The notes beneath the pieces were generated by a model. That model was given only the letters and a program-made list of their open reading frames with translations, did no database searches and was not told the origin of the DNA. The position numbers and the translations under genes were made by a program. This document shows, piece after piece, positions 15,865 to 22,490 of a stretch of 22,490 bases of DNA. How positions within the stretch are numbered: position 1 is the first letter of the stretch; each line of letters starts with the position of its first letter. Source of the DNA: Acidobacteriota bacterium (GTDB lineage Bacteria; Acidobacteriota; Terriglobia; Terriglobales; Acidobacteriaceae); the NCBI GenBank assembly GCA_021780415.1, contig JAJXYW010000006.1:1-22490 (forward strand). The letters are read 5' to 3'.

Positions 15865-17229
15865 ATGAAGGTTCTGCATGTGGTGGGCTCGTTTTATCCG
15901 GCGGTTGGGTACGGCGGGCCGATTGCGTCGAACCGGGCGCTGTGCGGGGCGCTGGCTTCTCTGGGGATCGAGGTCAGGGTTCTGACGACGAACACGGACG
16001 GGGCGCGGAAGCTGGCGAAGGAGTTCTCAGGCTGGCGGGCTTTCGAGGGCTACGAGGTGTTCTACGGGAACCGCTGGCTTTGGCGCGACGTGAGCCCAGG
16101 GCTGGCGCGGGAGCTGGGGCGGCAGGTGCAGATGGCGGACGTGGTGCACCTGACGGGCACCTACAACTGGTTCCTGCCTCTGGCGGCGCGGCTATCCTGG
16201 CGCTGCAACAGGCCTCTGGTGGTCTCGCCGCGAGGAAGTCTCGTGCCTGAGGCGCGGGGCAGTAAGGGATTCAAGAAGGGGCTCTTTGATTGGTTGATTC
16301 AAGGTAGAGCGCTCTCGCGAGTGTCGGCCTTTCACGCGACGTCGGATGCCGAGGCCGAGGCGATTCGGGAGCTGGTCCCCGGTGCCCGCGTCGCGGTTAT
16401 TCCCAACGGCGTGGAAGTGCCAGGGGCCTTGCCCGAGCGTAACCCCGAAGCGCAGCCCTACCTCCTCTATATGGGGAGGCTGCATCCGTATAAGAGGGTG
16501 GAACGAATGATAGGGGCCTTCGCGGGAGCGACCGCTGGAGGCGTCGATCGTCGATGGTCCATGGTCGATGGCGGACAAAGACTGACGACGGACGACCGAC
16601 GACTGACGACCAATAAAGAGACGGCGGACGGCGGGGAAGGGGCGTCGACGGGCGATAGTCGACAGACGATGGACAGGAGGGAAATGAAGACGGTGGGCGA
16701 TGGGCGGTCGGCTATGGACCATGGACCATGGACGCTAACCATCGCCGGCGACGGCGAACCTAGCTACCGGCGGGAGCTGGAGCGGGTGGCGGAAGAGGCC
16801 GGCGTCGCAGATCGGGTGCGGTTCGTCGGGCACGTGAGCGGAGACGAGAAGACCAGCCTGCTCGCTCAGGCCGAGGGGCTCGTGCTGGCGTCGTACTCTG
16901 AGAATTTCGGCATGAGTGTGGCCGAGGCGCTGGCCCACGGGACGCCGTGCGTGGTGAGCAAGACGGCGCCGTGGGAAGGGCTCGGCCGCGAAGGTTGCGG
17001 CTTCTGGGTGGACGATTCGGAAGAGGCCTTGGCCGAGGGCATGCGGCGGCTGATGGCTCTGTTGCCCGAAGAGAGCCGAGCCATGGGCATGCGGGGGCGC
17101 GAGTGGATGAAGCGGGAGTTTTCGTGGGATGGGGTCGCGAAGAGAATGATAGGGCTGTATGAAAGGGTGATTGAGGAAAAGAAGTCGATGGACGGCAGAG
17201 AAAAGAAGTCGATGGACGATAGACGATAG
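15865..17229 (+). CDS. Glycosyltransferase family 4 with in-frame repeat insertion
   Basis: This is a GT4 enzyme (454 aa as read). ATG 15865 has GGGAG and AAGG upstream. The N-terminal domain has HVVGSFYPAVGYGGPIASNR at residues 5-24 and VSPRGSLVPEARGSKGFKKG at about 119-138; the donor domain begins YLLYMGRLHPYKRVERMIGAF at about 205-225. After AFAGATAGG the next 60 or so residues (about 229-288) are unlike any GT4 sequence, rich in D, R, G and T, and are encoded by a repeat element with terminal inverted repeats (16550-16733). Normal sequence resumes at WTLTIAGDGEPSYRRELERV and includes EX7E at E346 and E354 (ENFGMSVAEALAHGTP). The last 12 or so codons (KKSMDGREKKSMDDRR) come from another repeat. 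Whether the protein folds and works with the insert is open. Confidence 0.85.
   Translation: MKVLHVVGSFYPAVGYGGPIASNRALCGALASLGIEVRVLTTNTDGARKLAKEFSGWRAFEGYEVFYGNRWLWRDVSPGLARELGRQVQMADVVHLTGTYNWFLPLAARLSWRCNRPLVVSPRGSLVPEARGSKGFKKGLFDWLIQGRALSRVSAFHATSDAEAEAIRELVPGARVAVIPNGVEVPGALPERNPEAQPYLLYMGRLHPYKRVERMIGAFAGATAGGVDRRWSMVDGGQRLTTDDRRLTTNKETADGGEGASTGDSRQTMDRREMKTVGDGRSAMDHGPWTLTIAGDGEPSYRRELERVAEEAGVADRVRFVGHVSGDEKTSLLAQAEGLVLASYSENFGMSVAEALAHGTPCVVSKTAPWEGLGREGCGFWVDDSEEALAEGMRRLMALLPEESRAMGMRGREWMKREFSWDGVAKRMIGLYERVIEEKKSMDGREKKSMDDRR
16550..16733. repeat. 184-bp MITE-like element with terminal inverted repeats inside a coding sequence
   Basis: The left end 16550-16571 starts GTCGATGGTCCATGGTCG. 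The right end 16712-16733, read on the other strand, starts GTCCATGGTCCATGGTCC; the two 22-base ends match at 19 positions. The interior holds a GACGAC-type block (CTGACGACGGACGACC, then GACGACTGACGACC) at about 16580-16605, a TAAAGAGACGG segment, and GATAGTCGACAGACGATGG. No stop codon occurs in the glycosyltransferase frame across the element, and the frame is kept on both sides. No transposase is encoded. Confidence 0.8.
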
Positions 17230-17348
17230 ACCATGGACGATGGACGATGGACGGCAGAGAAAAGAAGTCGATGGACGATAGACGATAGACCATGGACGAT
17301 GGACGATGGACGGCAGAGAAAGAATTCGATGGACGATAGACCATGGAC
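17191..17348. repeat. 59-bp tandem repeat, about 2.6 copies
   Basis: The unit begins GACGGCAGAGAAAAGAAGTC at 17191, recurs at 17250, and a third, shorter copy (GACGGCAGAGAAAGAATTC) begins at 17309, giving an exact 59-base period. Inside each unit are GATGGACGATAGACGATAG and CCATGGACGATGGACGATG. The first copy supplies the last codons and TAG stop (17227-17229) of the glycosyltransferase gene. Units are adjacent without unique spacers, so this is not a CRISPR. After 17348 the gap to gmd holds GC-rich degenerate sequence (GGTGAACGG words). Confidence 0.85.
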
Positions 17349-17424
17349 TAGCGACAACCGACGGTGAACGGCGGGCGGTGAACGGGCATCGGCGGAGGGC
17401 GAAGGGAAAAGGGATGGTAACGGC

Positions 17425-18483
17425 ATGAAACGCGCGCTGATTACGGGGATTACGGGGCAGGACGGGTCTTACTTGGCGGAGCTCTTGCTGGGGAAGGGCT
17501 ACGAGGTGTGGGGGATCATCCGCCGCTCGTCGTCGTTCAACACCCAGCGCATCGAGCACCTCTACCAAGACCCCCACCAGGTGGACGTCCGGCTGAGGCT
17601 GGTCTACGGCGACCTGAACGATTCCTCCTCGCTGAACCGCCTTTTGCGGGAGATCAAGCCGGACGAGATCTACAACCTGGGCGCGCAGTCGCACGTGAAG
17701 GTCTCCTTCGACGTGCCGGAGTACACGGGGGAGATCGTCGCGCTGGGCGCCACACGCCTGCTGGAGGCCATGCGCGAGGCGGGAGTATCGGCGCGCTACT
17801 ACCAGGCCTCCTCTTCGGAGATGTTCGGCCAGGCGGCCGAGGTGCCCCAGCGCGAGACCACGCCCTTCCACCCGAGGAGCCCCTACGCCTGCGCGAAGGT
17901 GTACGCCTTCTCCATCACGCGCAACTACCGCGAGGCCTACGGGTTGTTCGCCGTGAACGGCATCCTCTTCAACCACGAGTCGCCCCGGCGCGGCGAGACC
18001 TTCGTGACGCGCAAGATCACGCGGGCCGCGGGGAGAATTCGGCACGGCTTACAGGAAAAGCTTTTTCTGGGCAACCTAGGCGCCAAGCGGGACTGGGGCT
18101 ACGCGCCCGAATACGTGGAGGCCATGTGGCGCATGCTCCAGGTGGAGGAGCCGGACGATTACGTGGTGGCCACGGGCGAGACGCACACGGTGCGGGAGTT
18201 CTGCGCCGAGGCTTTCCGGGTGGCCGGCTTCGAGCTGGAGTGGACGGGCGAGGGCCGGGAGGAAAGGGGCGTGGACAAGGCCACGGGCCGCGTGCTCGTC
18301 GAGGTGGACCCGCGCTACTTCCGCCCCGCCGAGGTGGACCTCTTGCTGGGTGATCCGTCGAAAGCCAAGCGGGTGCTGGGCTGGGAGCCGAAGGTGACCT
18401 TCAGAGAGCTGGTGAGGACCATGGTCGAGGCGGACCTGGAGCTGGCGGCGGCTGAGGAGTGGGCGAGGGAGAGGAAGAAGTAG
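17425..18483 (+). CDS. gmd: GDP-mannose 4,6-dehydratase
   Basis: Gmd converts GDP-D-mannose to GDP-4-dehydro-6-deoxy-D-mannose, the precursor of GDP-L-fucose, GDP-rhamnose, GDP-perosamine and others. The 352-residue protein has the NADP-binding [10 protein letters not shown] at residues 8-17, [15 protein letters not shown] at 33-47 (family hallmark), [18 protein letters not shown] at 84-101, the catalytic SSSEMFG at 129-135, and YACAK with Y154 and K158. It also has [16 protein letters not shown] and [15 protein letters not shown] in the C-terminal half. Length and motifs are complete, so it should be active in the cytosol. GDP-L-fucose synthase lies 689 bases downstream with a four-helix-bundle gene inserted between. 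The TAG stop (18481-18483) directly adjoins a GTCGATGG repeat. A weak GGATGG precedes ATG 17425. Confidence 0.96.
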   Translation: MKRALITGITGQDGSYLAELLLGKGYEVWGIIRRSSSFNTQRIEHLYQDPHQVDVRLRLVYGDLNDSSSLNRLLREIKPDEIYNLGAQSHVKVSFDVPEYTGEIVALGATRLLEAMREAGVSARYYQASSSEMFGQAAEVPQRETTPFHPRSPYACAKVYAFSITRNYREAYGLFAVNGILFNHESPRRGETFVTRKITRAAGRIRHGLQEKLFLGNLGAKRDWGYAPEYVEAMWRMLQVEEPDDYVVATGETHTVREFCAEAFRVAGFELEWTGEGREERGVDKATGRVLVEVDPRYFRPAEVDLLLGDPSKAKRVLGWEPKVTFRELVRTMVEADLELAAAEEWARERKK

Positions 18484-18649
18484 TCGATGGACGATGGACG
18501 ATGGACGATGGATGATCGACGATAGACGATGGACGATGGTCGATGGCTAAGAAGGGGACGTCGAGGGTCGATGGACGATGGCTAAGAAAAGGGCGGGGGC
18601 CATGGACCACGGACTATCGACCACGGACTACCGACGCTGGACCATCGAC
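18483..18649. repeat. GATGGAC-type repeat element between gmd and the four-helix-bundle gene
   Basis: The element starts GTCGATGG at 18483-18490, on the last base of the gmd stop, and ends CCATCGAC at 18642-18649, so its outermost eight bases are inverted. The left arm is a run of GATGGAC words. The middle contains GGCTAAGAAGGGGACGTCGA and a second GGCTAAGAAAAGGG. The right arm carries the opposite orientation (CCATGGACCACGGACTATCG, then ACCACGGACTACCGACG). It could fold as a long imperfect hairpin. No promoter is evident. Confidence 0.75.
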
Positions 18650-18666
18650 TTATTAGGGAACGGTGA

Positions 18667-19068
18667 ATGACCTTCAAGTTTGAGAAGTTGGAAGTGTGGC
18701 AGGCGTCGCTGGACTATATTGACGACATCTACGCCGTGGCCTCGCAGCTCCCAAAGCACGAAGAGTTCAACTTGAAGAGCCAGATTACAAGAGCGGCGAC
18801 ATCCATCGCGCTCAACATCGCTGAAGGCTCGACCGGACAGAGCGATGCCGAGTTCGCTCGCTTCCTCGGTATGGCCATTCGGTCTCTCGTCGAAACCGTG
18901 GCGTGCCAGAAGCTCATTGAGAGGCGAGGTTATGCCACACAAGGGGTCACGCTGCCTGGACTCTATGCAAAGGCCCAAACCCTAGCTTCGAGACTGCAGG
19001 CACTTCGGAATGCTGTGTCTCCCGAGAAGTCTTGGCTTAAGGAAGATGGTCCCGCCTATGGCTCATGA
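18667..19068 (+). CDS. Four-helix bundle protein (23S rRNA intervening-sequence / S23 family)
   Basis: The 133-residue protein opens FKFEKLEVWQASLDYIDDIY and contains LKSQITRAATSIALNIAEGSTGQSDAEFARFLGMA at about residues 37-71, the hallmark of the S23/IVP four-helix-bundle family. Members are encoded in intervening sequences of 23S rRNA genes, as free-standing genes, and as Avd partners in diversity-generating retroelements; their biochemical role is poorly known. A weak AGGGA lies before ATG 18667. There is no rRNA sequence or reverse transcriptase around it. It splits the otherwise natural gmd-fcl pair and is bracketed by repeats of the local family in opposite orientations, suggesting it came as part of a mobile unit. 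Base composition is less GC-rich than gmd and fcl. It is unlikely to take part in polysaccharide synthesis. Confidence 0.9.
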   Translation: MTFKFEKLEVWQASLDYIDDIYAVASQLPKHEEFNLKSQITRAATSIALNIAEGSTGQSDAEFARFLGMAIRSLVETVACQKLIERRGYATQGVTLPGLYAKAQTLASRLQALRNAVSPEKSWLKEDGPAYGS

Positions 19069-19083
19069 ACGGTCCTTCCTTGG

Positions 19084-20175
<1,092 letters not shown>

Positions 20176-20186
20176 GGCAACACTTC

Positions 20187-20199
20187 GGAGATCCCCATC
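20187..20199 (+). promoter_or_regulatory. Shine-Dalgarno and possible ATC start codon
   Basis: GGAG at 20187-20190 is six bases before ATC 20197. That reading gives the standard-length family N-terminus (M/I-H-I-L-C-V-N-Q-Y-Y-W-P-D). The first conventional start, GTG 20212, is 21 bases from GGAG and would remove half of the first beta strand. No ATG, GTG or TTG occurs in frame between the TAA at 20140 and 20212. Confidence 0.5.
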
Positions 20200-21411
20200 C
20201 ACATCCTTTGCGTGAATCAGTACTACTGGCCTGACGGGGCGGCGACGGGGCAACTGCTGGAGGATTTGGCGGTAGACCTCGTGGCGGCGGGGCACAGGGT
20301 GACGGTGGTGGCGAGCCGGTCGGCTTATGCCGCCGGGGGGAAGCTTCCGCGTCGAGACGAGCACCGCGGGGTGGCGATCTTGAGGCGCGGCACGGGCTTC
20401 GGGAAGAGGGGGACGGCGGCCCGGCTGGCGGACTACCTGAGCTTCTACGCGGGGGCGTTTGCGGCCATGGTGCGCGGCCCGCGTGTAGATTTGCTTTTCG
20501 TGGAGTCCACGCCGCCCCTGCTTGTTACCGCGGGTGCGCTCGCGGGCCGGCTCAAGGGTGTCCCGCTCGTCCACGTGGTTCAGGATCTCTACCCGGAGGT
20601 CGCCGAGGCCCTCGGGGCGATCCGGCGGGGCGGCCTGCTGGCGGGCTGGCTGCGGTGCCTGCATCGGTGGGCCCTGCGCCGCTGTGGGCGCGTCGTCGTC
20701 CTCGGCGAGGACATGCGGGAGAGAGTGCGGGCGTACGGCGTGGCCGAGGAGGCGATCACCGTCATTCCGAATTGGGCAGACCTGGCGTCGCTGGCGCACG
20801 ACCCCCGGGAGGTCGAGGCCTTGAAAGCCGATTGGGGGCTTCGCGGGAAGCGCGTGGTGATGTATTCGGGCAACCTGGGCCGCGCCCACACCTTCCGCGA
20901 GCTGCTGGATGCGGCCGAGGTGCTGCGTGAACGGCAGGATGTCGCCTTCCTCTTCGTGGGGGCGGGCGATCAGATGGCACCCGTGCAGGAGGAGGCCGAG
21001 CGGCGTGGACTCGTCAACGTGCGGTTTCGTCCCTATCAGCCGCGCGAGCTGCTGGGCCGGAGCCTCGCCGTGGGGGACGTTCACGTCATCACGCAGAAGC
21101 CCGAAACGCTAGGGCTGGTGGTGCCCAGCAAGGTGTACGGCATCTTGGCCGTCGGCCGGCCCGTGGCGTTCGTCGGGCCGCGGGAAGCCGAGGTCGCGAG
21201 GACTCTGGCCGCGAGCGGCGCCGGGGTTTCGGTCGCGCCCGGTGACGGCGGGGCTTTGGCCACGGCGCTGCTCAAGTTTCTCGATGGGCCTGCGGGGGCC
21301 GCGGCCGGTGCGGCGGGCCTGGCCTGGATGCGCGCCAAAGGCGACCGACCGTATAGAACGGCCACGTATGCCAGGTTGTTCGAAGAGGTGATCGGGGAAA
21401 ATGGGCGATGA
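20197..21411 (+). CDS. Glycosyltransferase WbuB/WcaI-like (GT4)
   Basis: The protein (404 aa from ATC 20197, 399 from GTG 20212) starts with HILCVNQYYWPDGAATGQLL, the opening of WbuB/WcaI-type GT4 enzymes known as fucosamine or fucosyl transferases in colanic acid and O-antigen clusters. Further motifs are VTVVASRSAYAAGG, HVVQDLYPEVAEALG (about residues 126-140), VIPNWAD (about 190-196), VMYSGNLGRAHTFRELLDAA and VVPSKVYGILAVGRPVAFVG (about 308-327), the P-SK-Y-I-A-GRP form that replaces EX7E in this subfamily. It follows the GDP-fucose genes, which fits a fucosyltransferase, but the donor is inference. The start is uncertain as explained for the preceding site. The TGA stop lies in a GATGAGGGATGACGG repeat. 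Confidence 0.88.
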   Translation: MHILCVNQYYWPDGAATGQLLEDLAVDLVAAGHRVTVVASRSAYAAGGKLPRRDEHRGVAILRRGTGFGKRGTAARLADYLSFYAGAFAAMVRGPRVDLLFVESTPPLLVTAGALAGRLKGVPLVHVVQDLYPEVAEALGAIRRGGLLAGWLRCLHRWALRRCGRVVVLGEDMRERVRAYGVAEEAITVIPNWADLASLAHDPREVEALKADWGLRGKRVVMYSGNLGRAHTFRELLDAAEVLRERQDVAFLFVGAGDQMAPVQEEAERRGLVNVRFRPYQPRELLGRSLAVGDVHVITQKPETLGLVVPSKVYGILAVGRPVAFVGPREAEVARTLAASGAGVSVAPGDGGALATALLKFLDGPAGAAAGAAGLAWMRAKGDRPYRTATYARLFEEVIGENGR

Positions 21412-21491
21412 GGGATGACGGTGACGGATGACCGATGACCGGTGAAGGCAGACAGATGACGGCCGACGGCGGACCACCGACTACCGACCAT
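21405..21491. repeat. GATGACGG/GACCGATGACC repeat at the end of the glycosyltransferase gene
   Basis: GGGCGATGAGGGATGACGGT, then GACGGATGACCGATGACCGG, then CAGATGACGGCCGACGGCGG and ACCACCGACTACCGACC. The first GATGA supplies the stop (21409-21411). It belongs with the repeat at 20104 and, at its 3' end, with the GACGAC type. Confidence 0.65.
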
Positions 21492-21493
21492 TG

Positions 21494-21620
21494 CTGTCAC
21501 TGCGAGGCCCTAAGGGCCGCGGCAGTCTTGCGGTTGAAAGACCGCAGGCTTAGGGGCCGGTCATGCAGGGCCGGGATTGCTTCGCTGGGTGCCCTTTGCG
21601 GGGAGCCCTCGCAATGACAG
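21494..21620. repeat. 127-bp palindrome-ended dispersed repeat (TGTCATTGCGAGG type)
   Basis: The ends CTGTCACTGCGAGG (21494-21507) and CCTCGCAATGACAG (21607-21620) are inverted with 13 of 14 matches. Inside are GATTGCTTCGC and GCAGTCTTGCGGTTGAAAGACCGC-like hairpin words. This corresponds to the widespread TCATTGCGAGC...GCGAAGCAATC repeat seen between genes in many unrelated bacterial genomes. It encodes nothing. Confidence 0.8.
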
Positions 21621-21694
21621 GTGAGGAGAGGGCGCCCGCGCCACGGGGTGGAAAACGGCGCATCGGCCGCAAGGATGTGGCCGCTATGAGAACG

Positions 21695-22234
21695 CGCCGG
21701 CTGTGGATTACGGCGTAGGGGAGGCCCTCCGTGGCCTCCCGCCGGCGATGCGGCACCACGCCGGGCGGCCAGGGACGGCCGCCCCTACGGGCAGAAAACA
21801 ACGGCGGGTGGTTTCCGCCGGCCGAACGAAAAGAAGAAGGCGACCGCACCCATTGCTGTCATCCTGGCAAGCGAAGCGCGGCCAGGATCGCGCCGGCTAT
21901 GGATCGTGGCGTAGGGGAGGCCCTCCGTGGCCTCCCGCCGCCGATGCGACACCCGGCCCCACGCCGGGCGGCCAGGGACGGCCGCCCCTACGGGCAGAAA
22001 AGAACGGCGGGAGGTTTCCGCCGGCCGAACGAAAAGAAGAAGGCGACCGCACCCATTGCTGTCATCCTGGCAAGCGGGGCGCGGCCAGGGACGCGTCGGC
22101 TATGGATCGTGGCGTAGGGGAGGCCCTCCGTGGCCTCCCGCCACCGATGCGACACGCGGCACCACGCCGGGCGGCCAGGGACGGCCGCCCCTACGGGCAG
22201 AAAACAACGGCGGGTGGTTTCCGTCGGCCGAACG
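21695..22234. repeat. Three tandem copies of a ~200-bp composite repeat
   Basis: Copies begin at about 21695, 21891 and 22094 (periods 196 and 203; the second and third copies carry about 7 extra bases). Each holds a hairpin element with ends GTAGGGGAGGCC and GGCCGCCCCTAC (21715-21788, 21911-21991, 22114-22194; 11 of 12 end bases pair). That is followed by GGGCAGAAAA, GGTTTCCG and CGGCCGAACG. Between copies lies a second unit with TGTCATCCTGGCAAGCG and GCCAGGA (from about 21857 and 22060), of the TGTCATCCTG...GAAG type. Open frames through it are by-products of the period and composition. It makes up most of the 910 bases without a gene between 21412 and 22321. Confidence 0.88.
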
Positions 22235-22321
22235 CGGGCGGGAAACGGCGGGTGCGGATGGCGGTTGTTGATGAATGGGGGGAACCGATGAGAGAGCATG
22301 ATGGCGGTAGGCTCATGAGCC

Positions 22322-22490
22322 ATGATTGAACCCTTTGTCGCCTTGCTGATAGCCGCAATCGGTACGCTGCTTCTCACTCCGCCGGTGATCCGGCTGGCGG
22401 AGCGGTGCGGCGCGATGGACGAGCCGGGTGGGCGGAAGCTCCACGACTGCCCGACGCCGCGGCTGGGCGGGGTGGCGCTCGGCGCGACCT
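22322..22490 (+). CDS. WecA/TagO/MraY-like undecaprenyl-phosphate sugar-1-phosphate transferase (partial)
   Basis: The first 56 codons are visible; the window edge cuts the rest. The N-terminus is a membrane helix (IEPFVALLIAAIGTLLLTPPVI, residues 2-23). It is followed by AERCGAMDEPGGRKLHDCPTPRLGG at 26-50, the conserved D-P-R-K-H-P-P-R-GG segment of the polyprenyl-phosphate N-acetylhexosamine-1-phosphate transferases WecA, TagO and WbpL. Such an enzyme would start repeat-unit synthesis by placing a sugar phosphate on undecaprenyl phosphate. MraY itself is less likely given the RKLH-PTPRLGG form. ATG 22322 has only a weak GGTAGG upstream; the ATG at 22315 is out of frame and stops at once. 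The long repeat region before it could carry its promoter, but none was recognised. Confidence 0.9.
   Translation, partial: MIEPFVALLIAAIGTLLLTPPVIRLAERCGAMDEPGGRKLHDCPTPRLGGVALGAT

Noticed and set aside
17191..17348. Possible CRISPR array
   Set aside because: Units of 59 bases are directly adjacent with no unique spacers, and no cas gene is nearby.
16735..18045. Minus-strand open frame of 436 codons
   Set aside because: It is antisense to the glycosyltransferase and gmd genes and passes through tandem repeats; it has no recognisable domain.
18667..19068. Diversity-generating retroelement with Avd
   Set aside because: The four-helix-bundle protein fits the Avd fold, but there is no reverse transcriptase, template repeat or variable repeat in the window.
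21703..22329. Plus-strand open frames in the three-copy repeat
   Set aside because: The peptide repeats with the DNA period and changes frame with it, and is made of G, R and P from hairpin DNA; no start signal or domain.

Overview
The window is a GC-rich polysaccharide-biosynthesis locus (capsule, exopolysaccharide or O-antigen type) from a bacterium, most likely an uncultivated or poorly studied lineage. No gene pins down the phylum. The pointers are high GC with frequent GTG and TTG starts, TAG used as a normal stop, a 23S-IVS/four-helix-bundle protein gene, and a heavy load of degenerate repeats built from GATGGAC, CCATGG and GACGAC words. There are also copies of widely dispersed palindromic repeats (TGTCATTGCGAGG type, GTAGGGG...CCCCTAC type, TGTCATCCTGG type). 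No tRNA, rRNA or CRISPR was seen.

Layout. 1-860 (minus strand) is a decayed IS3-family element whose terminus lies near 860. It abuts an 80-residue C-terminal stub of a UDP-glucuronate decarboxylase-like SDR gene (861-1103), so the insertion probably destroyed that gene. 1229-11452 is a tightly packed plus-strand run: two FkbM methyltransferases, six glycosyltransferases (2947, 4014, 5072, 6346, 7625, 8833) and a Wzy-like membrane polymerase. The genes from 2096 to 11452 overlap by 4-10 nt or lie 2-5 nt apart, so they look like one translationally coupled operon. 11649-14348 is a second overlapping group: an Alg14/PssD-like and Alg13/PssE-like two-subunit glycosyltransferase plus a NodU/CmcH-type carbamoyltransferase. 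14517-15794 is a membrane O-acyltransferase of lower GC.

15865-21411 carries a GT4 transferase with a repeat element inserted in its reading frame, GDP-mannose 4,6-dehydratase (gmd), a four-helix-bundle protein gene, GDP-L-fucose synthase (fcl) and a WbuB/WcaI-like glycosyltransferase that may start at ATC. Nearly every gap here is filled with repeats that touch the preceding stop codon. 21412-22321 is a 910-base non-coding repeat region. It is followed by the first 56 codons of a WecA/TagO/MraY-like polyprenyl-phosphate sugar-phosphate transferase cut by the window edge.

How it works together (inference): the WecA-like enzyme would load the first sugar on undecaprenyl phosphate. GDP-L-fucose comes from Gmd and Fcl. 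About nine glycosyltransferase activities extend the repeat unit, which is decorated by O-methyl, O-carbamoyl and O-acyl groups, and the Wzy-like protein polymerises it. No flippase (Wzx), chain-length regulator (Wzz) or outer-membrane exporter is visible, so they should lie outside.

The most unusual signal is the repeat family. It sits against stop codons, supplies C-terminal codons, brackets a four-helix-bundle gene, and in one case (16550-16733) carries near-perfect terminal inverted repeats while being read through as about 60 extra residues inside a glycosyltransferase, in the manner of the protein-coding palindromic elements known from Rickettsia.
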